In this document: positions 33,601 to 45,607 of the stretch, piece by piece
Layout: every line of letters starts with the position of its first letter
Numbering within the stretch: the stretch's first letter is position 1
Assembly: GCF_921293095.1 (NCBI RefSeq)
Contig: NC_060259.1
Coordinates: 46,605,812 to 46,669,811 of the forward strand
Origin: Ischnura elegans
Taxonomy: Eukaryota > Arthropoda > Insecta > Odonata > Coenagrionidae
Reading direction: 5' to 3'
DNA: 64,000 bases
Notes under the pieces: model-generated
What the model saw: the letters and a program-made list of their open reading frames with translations, nothing else
Database searches by the model: none
What the model was told of the DNA's origin: nothing
Position numbers and translations under genes: made by a program

Positions 33601-36225
33601 CTCTTCCGCCTTACTCGACTTCCTGAGAGAGACTACAAGATTTGGTCATTTTTGCACTATATTGAGTGCGCAAAGAATTTTCTCTGCTCGTACAGCTCGA
33701 GGTAGGAGTTGAGCTGGCTCGTAATATTATTTATCACATTTAGGCATTTATCCTGCTGATTGATCTTGTACCATAGCTACTATCAGAGTATCCCTGCAAA
33801 TAAATCGTATCTAACTTATTTTCTAAGTTGAAAAATGCATGTATACACACTGTATAGCGTATAACGCGACTAAAACGAAATAAACATTTCAGTTTTGAAT
33901 GGAATGAAATTGATATATATATGAGTTTGTAACAAATTTATCTCCATCATCATTAAATCACCAATTTTACTTCATTTGTAGTGCAAATTTCCTGATTACA
34001 AAAATAGAAGTATGCTATAGTATCACCGCATAGTTAAAAAAAACTCTTAATCTTAGGACGCATCTTATAGAAGTTGCTTTCGAAATTGAATGCAATATTT
34101 TAATTTTCTGACGCAAGAAAATATTTGGAGTTCAGGCAATTTCCATTACTCCTTTTTGATTTTACGGAATGCAGCAATCCCATGTTCACATGCAGCAGTT
34201 CACGTGCAAGAAGAACATTCGATAAAACTCAAATTACGATCATTACACGAGAATATTTTGATAAGAGCTGTACTCAGTCATCAGAACACGTAATTGTGGC
34301 GATAAATTTACCATTTGTCAATTAATTAAAATAAAATTCACTTCATTATCCTTGCGTATTTCAATAATGCATAATTGCATAATTTGTGCTATAAGGATGT
34401 TGTAATGATGATGTAATACATGTAAAATAATAATTTTCGGTGCTTACGGCGGTATCTTCTTGCTTTCTCTTCTAGATTGATAGGAAAATATTTTCTTTCT
34501 CAACCTTTCGACATTGGCGACGAATATGGATTACTTTCTTGTCAGTTTACGGCGTTAGATTCTTTCAATTTATACGATTGCTGGTAATTAATTAAAGATG
34601 ATAGTTTTTACATTGAAAACAGTTGGAAGGGTTCGAGGTTATCTGAGCACTGAAGGCATATTAAATTGCTTCTGTTTCCACCACTCGTTAAAAAGTGATG
34701 TTAGATACACATTGAGAGTCAGCTGATTTGACTGTACAATTCCTGTAATGGCTTCGTTGTATCCTAGATTTTTTTATGCTCAATAGCCACTCTCAGACGA
34801 GTCGAAAAGAGCTCCCTGCCTGGAGGTCCACTTTCCAGTGGTTCAAGAGTTCGCCGCTCATCTCGAGTCTTTAAAACGTAGAATGCGAAGGACCTTTGGT
34901 CATTAAAGAAGCTGTTCTCTGGAAGATAAGAAGGCTGCGGTTAATTGGGGAAAGGGAAGTGGCTGAAGAACCTTTTTTCCGCTCCAGCCTTTCATTGTTG
35001 GGCGATGTTAAGGTCAATAATGTGTGAAAGAGCCAAGCTTTTTCCTTTGTTCCGACTTGCCAGTGAATATACCCTCAGAAGTGGAAAACATTCCACTTAA
35101 AATTTTTCTCCTTTTGTCGTGCTGCGTAATTATTGTATTGGAAAGGGATGAAAAGACATGAGGACGACATTTCGAATGGTGTAAAATAATTCAAAAGAAT
35201 GTCATTCATTCTGTAAGCTCGCAAATATCCTATTTCATCTCGTCGCCGAAACATTTGAGAACAATCAAATTAGATTTGCATATTTGACTTGGGCCTAAAA
35301 TGGAATGCTTGATATTCAATTTGAGGACAAGTACAATGCATAAGAATTATTTGAAAGTGTGAGATGATGGAGATATTGCCTTGGACTTATTCTGTAGTGA
35401 GCAAATGGACCAACTTTCCATAACTCGATCCCAAACGAGACCCTTTAGAGATGGTAAAAAGTTGGCTCTTATATTCAGACTCATTTATCATTTAGTGAAA
35501 CTGTTGACACGACGTGTTTTATTGCTTGTATCCGGGAAAATGAGATAATAATAGTAGATAGTGATGTTAGCAAGACGTTTAGCAATCCTCGATAACGATT
35601 ATTTTCTCTCGATCGAGTGAATTCAATACGGTTTGAATTCAGTAGAAAACCATTAATTGAAACTATAGCTAACGTAATATAATTAGTAGATCTGATAACT
35701 GGGAGTTATTATTTTCTTATCTCATTTGAATACATTAAATAGTTTAAGAGGTAGCTTCGTTCAGTTATAATGAATGATTTGGCAATTGACATTGCAAAAA
35801 TACGGCTATTTTTTTCATTTTTGGGATTAATTCTCGAGGCATTATAGCCCTTTCCAACCCAGAGGTGCCTCAAGGAAAAATTAAATTTCAAGATTTTCAT
35901 TTTTTTTAAATGAAAATTTTCTACTAAATCCTAATTATCGATGCAGCTAAATATTTTTTCATTACGTTCTACAACACCAAATTACAATTTAACAATTTTT
36001 ATCAGAAAATTTTTGGCTTATATCCTTTTTATAGTTCATAGTTAGCAGTGCGAGTCTAGTTCATAGCCTCGAGAAACATTTTGGTAACACATTAGATGAG
36101 GCTGCAGAACTAGAAATGTTATATTTTGTCGATCGAATAGATATGCGGATTTGTTTTTCCCTCGAGCCATGAAGGACTTTGAGAAATGGTAGTCGTAATT
36201 TTTTTGAAGTATTTGCTTTTAATAA
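30646..36225. other. Long non-coding block, nothing recognised
   Basis: 5.6 kb with no supported gene. The longest frames (85-86 codons, 31793-32050 and 33308-33568 minus) have no domains. GC-richer islands lie at about 30870-30990, 33060-33720 and 34790-34990. These could be unique conserved DNA, but the sequence alone gives no function. Confidence 0.4.
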
Positions 36226-36303
36226 GTAGATGGCGGGTGCCCTAATACCCCCTGCCGAATGCCTTTTTAGGCGTCTAGCGGGGTATTATGTAGATGTAGA
36301 TAA
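36226..36303 (+). mobile_element. CR1/L2-like LINE tail fragment
   Basis: CTAATACCCCCTGCCGAATG, GCGTCTAGCGGGGTATTATG, then GTAGATGTAGATAA. Same layout as the ends of families A and B (CCCCTGCC..., GGGTATTATG, TAGATG repeats) but a distinct sequence. Only about 75 bp of 3' end survive. Confidence 0.65.
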
Positions 36304-38078
36304 CACGTAGTGTAGATATATCCTAAATAGAGATGAAAATATATACTTCTTTGTTGTTACTTAGAGGGTTCAATGATAAAGTAATTATTTTCGACACAAA
36401 ATATTTAAGATATTGGAATCGTGGAATTGGATCGATCATATCAAGGGGCCAGTATTGTCACTAGGGATTAGTGAAGGATTTTAATAACTTTGTTGGCGTT
36501 GGAGGAAAATGTTCGGTTCATTGGTTATCTCTTTTTATTTTACGACTGGAAAACTTAGTGGTTGGATACAAAGCAATAACACCGATGTTGGAAGAAGAAA
36601 GCTCCTCTCACCAGGACCTTAATGGATATTTTCCAAGATTTGGCGGAATACGCGGCAAACACTCCAATTTGAAATGGCTATTTTATAGAGCTCTCTCGCC
36701 TGACTCTATGTCGGAGGTCTTCTGACGACCATATTGTTTTGTCACTCTAAGCAAGTGGCTATGAAACCAGAAGTAGTTTCGATTATCAATTATCTTAGAG
36801 AAATTTGCTAGGAACAGGAATAGTCGGAAAATTCCACAGAGAGAAAATCATTTTCCTTGACCGAAACTCGAACCCAGATCATCACGCTAATAGTAATGAG
36901 ACTCATGGCAACAAGTTAAGACCTTTATGCGTCTTTGGCTGCATTTACAGGGAATATAAATAAAATTCCATTCATATTTATAGCTCTTTTAATGGGAGAA
37001 ATAAGGCACATTTACGACTGAGTGGTGAAATTTTAAGGAAGTCTTTCGGACAAATTAATTCTCCTTCTGTGCGCAGTAAAACCCTTTATCGATAGAAAAC
37101 ATGAAGAGCATGAGGTTTTAATTTCTACTTCATTCTATCATCCCTTATCTTTGTACTATATGTAAAGGTACTGTTCGTTTCCTATTTCAGATATTTCATG
37201 TAGTAAAATGTCTCTCTTCTTAATGCTAAGCTTCGTGTCAGAGGATTACGATTTATTTATGGAATGCAATACAGTTGACCCACTAATTAAGTCAATTAGA
37301 AAACCAATATGTAGTTGATGATAAGTTCCTTTGGTCAATGATGATGTTCAAGTGGCAGAGATGAATACGGCTTTACCAAAGTGGCTTACGTATAACAGTA
37401 GCCAATCTGAGAATGGATGAAATAATCTCTCCATAACATCAGCATTTCCGTGTTTAAGGAGATAGATTTAAGCGTTTTTTCTTAAATATACAGCTTAGTT
37501 GTATTTTTCTCCCAGTGTTGCCTGCTGCAATTATTAGCGGTTAAAGTCTTGAGCTAAGAATTCTTTCTACTTGAAGAGATTCATTTGGTAACGGCTTTTC
37601 AGAACGACTCCTTATTCGTTGATGTAATAATCGTTTTATTAGAATAATCTAAAAACCTTGTTTACGCAGTTATCGATTTTTTTTACAAGCAAATCAACTT
37701 TTTCACTCCTTACCTTAGTACCTCACGATTGGTAGTATGCAGTTTAAATCAGACTTTTCATAACGAGTTTAGTTCTATCTATTTCTTCTAAGATCCCACT
37801 CTACTTATTACTTCTAAAATCAAAAATTCATGCCAGCTAAATGTTAAAAACCTAAATTGTATTGAATTTAATGAAAATAATGTGCATAATGTTTCTCTTG
37901 AACGTGTGTGCCATGTAAATATTATTGGTATTTATGCATTGAAATGAAGGGATAGTATGCATGCATATATTTAAATGCTTGTTCTTGTGTACTTGTACTC
38001 GTAGCCATGAAAAATGAACTTTACTCTTTTTCAACAATTACCAATCCATCAAAATACGTTAGTGTAAGGTCCCACCCT
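36304..38078. other. Non-coding; possible worn tRNA-like patch
   Basis: Minus-strand GATCTGGGTTCGAGTTTCGG (about 36855-36876) has a B-box-like GGTTCGAGT, but no matching A-box was found. The frame at 36471-36725 (84 codons) has no domain. Confidence 0.3.
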
Positions 38079-38604
38079 GTATTAGTCCACCAGTCTTTTC
38101 CACGAATATCAGTCACTGATTTGATTTATTTTTTTCCTCCGTCACTTTAAGCGTGTTAATATCCTATCTGTGTGACGGAAATTCAATGAACGAGGTTTCA
38201 CCTTGGGTGCTGAAAGAGTAAAACCAAAACTACCTCAGATTAAAGAAAAATCGATTTCCTTCTATTTTCACCTCTCTCCACTCTCAATGCTATAGCCAAG
38301 ACCCGAGGACGTTATCAGAGAGTTGCTTTCGAGAAAGGATTAGTATTAGTCTACTAGTCGTTGCCACGAATAGCAGTAACTGATTTGATTTATTTTTTTC
38401 CTCCGCCACTTTAAGCGAGTTAATATCCTATCGTTGCGACGGAAATTCAATGGAAGAGGTGTCACCTTGGGTCCCGAAAGTATAAAGCCAAAACTACCTC
38501 AGATTAAGGAAAAATCGATTTTCTTCTATTTTCACCTCTATCCACTCCGAATGCTATAGCCAAGACCCGAGGACGTTATCAGAGGGTTGCTTTCAAGAAA
38601 GGAT
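38079..38604. repeat. Tandem duplication, 264-bp units
   Basis: Units 38079-38342 and 38343-38604 follow each other directly. They share long stretches such as TGATTTGATTTATTTTTTTC, AAACTACCTCAGATTAA and CCAAGACCCGAGGACGTTAT, with roughly one difference in ten bases. No coding capacity. The 264-bp unit length equals the hAT 3' duplication by coincidence; the sequences are unrelated. Confidence 0.95.
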
Positions 38605-40872
38605 TTGCTCAAAATCAATCCGATAATCGATGGATTTTGCCACCCTGTGAGGGTTCCCAGACGTTCACACCTCAAGACTCTGTCCCTATGCTTTAAAACC
38701 CATTGATTGCATGCGGAGAGAAACGATGCAAAAAACGGTTGCCCTTAGGAGACAGGACCAAGATTCCTTTGTAAGTGGTACCTGAGTCGTAAAATGATTG
38801 GCGGTGAATTTGGAATCAAATTGACACACTGAGACTGATACTTACGTCGTTCGGTTAGCGATTTCAAAGAGGACGTGATAGGAATACATCACCGTGATTG
38901 GCACGTGTAAAACTAGAGGGTGTTATAGGTTGAAAATGCATATTATTTTAAAATACAAATATAATTACGTAATTTATGGTAATGCGTGCACGCAAAAATT
39001 ACTACTTTTATTTTGTTTAGTCGTGAAGGACCCTCACTTGCGTATTCTGTATTTTTTTGCTTAGACAGTGCATGGAAAGTTCTTCTTCAACCTGTAAGAA
39101 GTTCCTATCCATCCATTTTCGCCTGCTTGGTTATAATTAATCACCTGAATTCTGGCCTCTGATTGTTAATTTTTTGTTTACATTTGGACAGCCATCGAAA
39201 TATCTGCAGTTTTCGGCTACATATTATGGATGCATAGTACGTTATAAATGTAGTTACTAACTGAGGAAGATTAGCCGGTGCTTAACTTGCAACAGTATGT
39301 AAATAAACTAATGTGGTTCAATTCGATTTTTATATGAAATTTGAACTGTTCAGATATGTATGTTTCGTAATAAAATAATAATTGAAATTTTCTAGGAAGA
39401 ATGGAAATAAGTGAAACCAACAATAATTCATAGCAAAGTGCTGAGAAATTTCATCGCAACAATGCAGTTTTTAGATAAAAGGAAAAACGGAATTATAATA
39501 GTTCTATGAGTTTTTCTAAGTCGGCAGCCGGTTGGTTAGCTTTTTGATGCCAAGATACCTGACAGCAAGTCTTTATTCATAAGGCCGAGAACCTTCGTCA
39601 CATTCTTGCCTCATAAAAGCTCCTGTTTTCTTGCGACTTCCGCCTTCGATTGAGATTCCTCCAGAGTCATGGAAAGTTTTTCCATGTGAAGACTTTCCTT
39701 TTCTCCCCTTTCAGTTAGGCTGTAATCCCTTCAATTGGCATTACAAAAATGAAAATAAGTACTTATTCTCGAAATTTAAACAAATTTTTGTCGTCATCTA
39801 ATATGCATGAAGACTATTTGTGTGAAAAAATATGGCATAAATGTCCACAAATCGTAACTACTGCCCTGAATAGCAGCATACGGAACGCAAATGTTAATCA
39901 GCTCTTCTGAAAAATACTAAGACTAGATACATAAAATAAAGATATAACTTCCTAAATGCATATAATAAAACACTTATAATTATATACAAATGATTATTAT
40001 CGATATTTTACGGCATTATTCATTAATGTAGAAAGACGAAGCATCAGTTGGGTAATTTACCCAACATATGACGCGGACCACATACCAATATCGATTGGAT
40101 GTTACAATTTTGTGGCATCTCCACACATATTTTCTCTGAGCATATACATGGACATGATGATGCATGCAATCTCACCCTCGAAATTTACGACGAGTTTAAA
40201 GGCAGAACAGGGCCGTTGGAGTCTCATTCTCGTCCCTTTGCCGAGGACTTTTTGTTATGATCAACATGGCAGGTGCTGGGTTTTGGAAGGGAAGCGAGAG
40301 TACGGATATTGCTTCCAACGTCACCTCATCTCCTCGTTGGCCCTCGATAATGATTCGGGACCGGGTGTGTGCCTGCACTTGCCCCCACCTCCTTCGCTTA
40401 TCCGTCGGATGCACGGCCTCAGCCTCCTTTTGCACCACCACCTGTGATTTTCAGCCCATTTCTCTCGCTTCTGGAGAGGCACAAGGTTTGCTCCATCAGA
40501 CTGTTCCCAAGGTCGTTTCCCACTGTCCCTATATTGGGATTTTTCTTCCTCATAGAAAAATCTCCCCGGGATGGTGGCAGAGAAATAGCATCGCTTGGTT
40601 TCGCTAGGTAGGGCTCCCTTTGCTTCCATAGCACTGGGGTGTTTTATCCCTATTTTCCCCCCTTCCATCCCTTTTCCTTCCCTGGAGGCGTCGGCGGGCT
40701 CCGATCGCGACGGCGTCTCCATCCTTTTTCCTTCCTTTCTTCCCCCTCCCCGGGTGCGCGGGTGTATAAGCTTCGTGAGGGTGAGGGTTCGCCCAGAACC
40801 CTCGAAGTCTCTGTTCCCAAGGTCGTTCGGTATCTCGACCGATCCTTCTTCGAGTGCGTCGATCGGGAAATA
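38605..40872. other. Non-coding; GC-rich island 40160-40860
   Basis: 40160-40860 is markedly GC-rich and opens long frames on both strands at once (204 codons minus at 40321-40935, 139 plus at 40595-41014, several others). The minus frame begins inside the deleted mariner, and its translation is low-complexity in charged residues. None has a recognisable domain. I read the block as composition-driven, although a CpG-island-like regulatory region is possible. CTCTGTTCCCAAGGTCG (about 40808) echoes GACTGTTCCCAAGGTCG (about 40498). Confidence 0.4.
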
Positions 40873-41469
40873 CAAAGGCTGTCGGAAAGTATCATCCGTT
40901 TTTTTAATAAATAAAACGCTACAGCAGATGTCCAAAATTTATAACATAGCTATTAAAACTACGACTGTCATTTACTTTTCAACAGAATTCCCATGCACAT
41001 TTAGGCACTTATAATTCTTATAAACTAACTTTGAAATTTCTTCCCCAAAAAATCTCCCGCCTGTGCCTTGAGCTATCTGGTGATCCGCATATTTGAGCTT
41101 TCCATCATCCTGAAATCTCTGGGAGCCAAGCCTTTTTTTCATTTGCATAAAACTATTCCAGAACAACTTCTTCACTAATAATATTTGGGACATAAGCAGC
41201 ACAAATTTCCCTATGAATTTTTGCTGCCGAATATTTTTTTTACCTGTAAACAATCGAATAACAGCAAGGACTTTACACTTCGCGGGATTTTCTATTGCAA
41301 CACACATTTTGAAAAGCTACTAAAAACAACTAGCGCTCAAACGACCTTCACTCTACCATGACTGTACATTGACTGACCTGCCGTGGGTGCCGATGCAACA
41401 ATGGTGGCACTACTCCCTCCACTTTTCACGTAGTGAGAAAACGGAGTTTTGCTTTCCGTGCAGCCCTCG
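40873..41469 (-). mobile_element. Internally deleted mariner (second mariner family)
   Basis: 597 bp between TA at 40871-40872 and 41470-41471. Inverted ends: the left starts CAAAGGCTGTCGGAAAG, the right read inward CGAGGGCTGCACGGAAAG. The minus-strand frame 41307-40972 has a mariner N-terminus (ENPAKCKVLAVIRLFTGKKN, first helix-turn-helix) near its start and a mariner C-terminus (SKLVYKNYKCLNVHG, the usual KLVxRxxKCLNxxGDYVEK) at its end. The catalytic DDD core between is gone. This is a non-autonomous derivative with a different terminal sequence from the 18932 mariner. Confidence 0.85.
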
Positions 41470-41507
41470 TATATCGAATGCCAGAATGTCATGCAGCGCC
41501 TTAAGAC

Positions 41508-41727
41508 TTAAGGCCGCTATACACGGAGAATGATCATGCTGAATGATCACGTGATCATTCATATGATCATGCAAGCAAAATAGAACATGTTCCCATTTTC
41601 TCTGAATGATCATGCGCGTGATGTTTCATTTGCGAAATTTTCCCGTTATACACGGCGAATAATTTCATTTCCATTATTATTCAGCATGATCATTCGCACG
41701 ATCATTCACCGTGTATAGCGGTCTTAA
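41508..41727. mobile_element. TTAA-flanked MITE rich in TGATCA motifs
   Basis: Element 41512-41723 (212 bp) between TTAA at 41508-41511 and 41724-41727. Ends: GGCCGCTATACACGG and, read inward from the right, GACCGCTATACACGG (one difference in the first 15). TTAA duplication suggests piggyBac-like mobilisation. Subterminal sequence is packed with copies of GAATGATCATGC and its complement (at least six TGATCA-type motifs), possible transposase-binding sites. No ORF of its own. It lies 38 bp from the deleted mariner. Confidence 0.85.
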
Positions 41728-44700
41728 GAGTAGGCTCAGTAAAGAGTGTTATGGGTTTCAATATTGAGACAAGTGCAGTGGGACAAGATATATCACCCGA
41801 TAGAGCTGGTATTTTAGCATCATATTCGGGAAGTGATTCGCGTCAGTGAGGTTTCCATTTTTTTATTTAGATTATTTTTTTATAATTGATGCGGAACATT
41901 TTTTTCGCCGTGACGACTGAAGCTAAACCCAATTCAGTGTGCTACGATACAAATAGCGCAATTTTAATGTTCCTTAAACCATGATTGTTTGTTTGAGCAC
42001 TTCTAATCGGGTATTTGTAATTGTATTGATGGACTGAGCTTTTTGCGAGAATTTCTTTTGTTTTTGTCAAGTTCTGGGCCACTACTGTCGCGAGGACCAA
42101 CGCATAGGCTTGTGTATTTAATCATTTTAAATTCAGCATAAATAAGGGCTTTTGTCAATGCCTTACTTATTTTTATTCTTTATTTTGAAAAAGGCAAACG
42201 CAATCTCTTGTCTACTTTCAACTAATTGATTCTAAGACACTTTTTATCCCTAATCTTAGTGATGTCACATGTGGTGTAGGATGAACATAATAGTTTGCCG
42301 TCACATCTTATGTCTTTTTTACTACATTTTTATAGTTAATTCAAATCCTCGCTAATATGACTCCTGAGTTAACCGAGTTTATTTCCAAAGAATTATGTTG
42401 ACGATGAGTATGGTAGATATCTAGAGAATGCATAGTTACATAATTATATGTACCATGGCAGTCTGATCCTTGCACAAATACCGAGGCGTTAATTTAAAGT
42501 TAACACAATTTCAATAATTAGATAATTAAATGGTCAATGACAGTTTTATATCCACGCAAATTCAAATATGGCAGTTTTATGTTGGTAAAAATACCGAAAA
42601 GCCACCTATTTTACATGAATGACGCAAGTATTTTATGGCATTATTCATTTGATAGATAAATATTAATCTGCTTGTGTAAGTGATACCGTATTCAAGGTCG
42701 TATCTGATTCACCTCCATCATTGTCATTATATGCTTACCATTCCATTCCGCTCTCCCGTAATTACTTCCGCATTGACTTGCGTACACTTTGTCTGCTGAG
42801 AGAGAGCGAGACAATCCCGTCATACTTCCATTGGATCATTTTACCGGATCCCCGATTACTCAGAGGGCATGGTGTTTTACCGTTGCTGTGAATTCATATT
42901 TTTCCAGCTTTCTTTTTTCTCTTGCTCTCGAGGAGGATACCTTTCCAGAGTAACAAGAAAAAGATCGGTCCTGAGAGTCTAAAAAATTGCAATGAATAGG
43001 AAATTCCTCTCACTTCCCAACATCATTGCAGCTGTTGCATTGAGTTGAGAAATTGAGACATTCCACTCGCTTGATCCGCTCAAATGATTCCAGGCTTTCC
43101 ATGTGGACTAAATAAATGAACGTTTTTAGAGTAACATCCTGCACTCGTGGAGTGCACTCCCCGAAATTTTTTAAAACAGATTTCTGATAGAGTTGCTAGA
43201 ATAAAATTATTTGCCTTTGCTTACGTTTAAAATGATCTGAGCATACATTTTTAGGAATTTAATCATTTTTCAGTGATTGCAGAAAGTTTTTTTTTGCAAC
43301 GCCTTGTGCTTCCATTCAGTTTTAATATCTTGAATATTATACCCTACCTGTTGCTTTGTAGTGAGCAAATGGGTTACGAAACTAGGTGTTTTGTTGCGTC
43401 GCGAGCTAGCTTAAATTATTTTACTTTCATATCAAGGACTCACCTAACCACAGCCGAAGATTGGTCTTTTGAAAGATCTCATTCAAATACCATATTATTT
43501 ACAAAATTTGCTTCAAGTCGCAGTAATGGTAAGGTCTAAATAAATATGGTTTTTATAAATGTATATAAATGGCCAGCTATCAATGCCTAGTGTTTTAACG
43601 CTGCTCTTGTACATCTCAATCCGATTCATGCAATGAACTGAGATTTTAAACTTAAATGCGAAAAAATATGCGTAATTATTGTGAGAAGGTTTTAGGAAAA
43701 TTTTACTATCATTTTCATCCAAAAAGTAATCGAACTCTATATTTTGATGAATGATTTATTTTATTAATTCATTTTTACGCAATGTAATGATTGACTCCTA
43801 ATATATTGCTTCATTTATTTGCGCTCAGCATTTAAATACCCCGGTATAGACAATGAAAACCTAAAAATTCATTAATAATCATGAGTGTGTGACAAGGAAA
43901 AAGCATTCGAATGTGATAAGGTAAGGAAATCTTGACAAATAACATTGGCCCATTTTCCATGGTAGCGTAATGTACGTGAAAATCCTTCAACGCTGAGAAA
44001 TGGGATGGAAAATTGACTCACATTTTCGAGCAGGATGAAGGAGCTATTAGCGAATTGAGTTTTCGAAACATTTGAGAACATGGAATAACTAGCCCGTTAG
44101 ATAACCCGAGAAACCCTAATTTGTCTTTCATGGCTTTTCTATCGAGGTAATATGTTTGCTACACATTTCTATTCCCACCTCTATTACTTGGGTTCACATC
44201 CCAGTTTTAGTGAATATTTTTTTCACGGAATCTTAATGATTTCAGTTGGCATATACATAAAGTTATTTTTTATTTATTTAATGCAGCCTAAAACATCGTA
44301 TGGCACATTAAAAACGACTAGTAATGGCAACAATAAATAAACCGTAAAAATACGTAAACAACAATGAAATAAACAATATTCCTCAGTTTCATCAAATAAC
44401 AAAGAAATAATCGCAGTATTCATTGGGAGGAGTCAAGGAAGAAATTCAGTTGATTCAATCTGCAAACACCTATCAAGATTTTTTATATATACATGAGCTA
44501 GGGTGCTATTATACTTGAGGCCAAATAGACATTGGAAAAGTCATAATAAATTAGGTTATTTATGCATCTAAAACGCATAGATACTGTGGAAAATGCTATA
44601 GAAGTCCAGTACTTCGTCCATAAACATGAATTGCAGCAAACGAAAAGCGTCGGATTGTGCCGAATCACCAATATCTGGGAGAATTAAGCCAGACCCTTGC

Positions 44701-45187
44701 CATTTTAGCGCATTGTAGTGGATAATAATCAAGCGGCATGGAAAGGGGCGGACAATATGCTCAGCATCTTCGAGCGGGATGAAGACGGCCATTTCGGAAT
44801 GCTGATCACGCGTCGCATGCTTGCTGAAGATTTTTCATTCGTAAGACCCCTGGGTCAAATTATAGGCCACGTCCCCCGTACCTACTTCTCGGCTAGTGAT
44901 GGAGAAGAAAATTTCGATTAAAATGCAGTTTTAAATGTCATCGGATGAGGAAATCGAGATCAATCCTTGATGATCGACTTTCGGTCAAATCTTAATTTTT
45001 CGATTTCTATCTTTTTCACCATTTCGTTTGATCTCATGATTATCTCGTTACTATCAGCCTGTGATAACTCAATCCGTCGCGAGTATATCAATGGATGACC
45101 AAACTGGAAAGGCACGCCATTGATCATCAAGGAGGCATCTCAATCAGTTCCTTAAAACTTTAAGGAAGCCGATTGGTTGCAAGCGGT
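41728..45187. other. Long non-coding block, nothing recognised
   Basis: AT-rich. Frames up to 88 codons (43273-43539) have no domains. GGGTTCACATCCC near 44200 resembles a tRNA B-box, but no A-box partner was found. The pair of opposite 67-74-codon frames at 44568-44921 is unsupported. Confidence 0.4.
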
Positions 45188-45607
45188 TGCCTTGTTCAGA
45201 CGACGATTGTCCGTTCGATCGTCCTAACGATAGTTGGCCGAGCTAGCCGCGTGAATGCATGTCCTGACAATAGTTCACGTTGTTCCAAGTGTTGCCACGT
45301 TACGATGGTTTGTTAGGCGCTGGAAGACCGGAAAAGGAAGACGAAAAGTTCGTGAAGCTCCCTTCGCTCTTTTTCTTTTCATGGATTTGTCCAAGCAAGG
45401 AAGAATATGCGCAGAAGAAAAATTATTCGTTATATACACCTTGAACAAAGTAATATCTTGACACTACATACCTCAAGCTTTGCTAACCGTCAATATCTCG
45501 TTCACTTTAGATGTCAGCAGTAGAGGGCAGTACAGATTTTAACCATCGTTGTGTGAATGCACGATAGTTCCAACGATTGTTGGAACAATCGTAATCTGAA
45601 CGAAGCA
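45188..45607. mobile_element. Terminal-inverted-repeat element, about 420 bp
   Basis: Left end (plus) TGCCTTGTTCAGACGACG, then ATTGT and further CGATCG/AACGATAG. Right end read inward: TGCTTCGTTCAGATTACG, then ATTGTTCC...ACTATCG. The imperfect inverted ends extend about 45 bp. No clear target duplication. The 68-codon frame inside (45255-45461) is basic but not recognised. Superfamily unknown. Confidence 0.6.

Noticed and set aside
40321..40935. 204-codon minus-strand ORF
   Set aside because: It starts inside the deleted mariner, overlaps long frames on the other strand, is compositionally biased and has no recognisable domain. GC-rich composition explains it.
44190..44215. tRNA B-box-like GGGTTCACATCCC
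   Set aside because: No A-box or other arms at the right distance.
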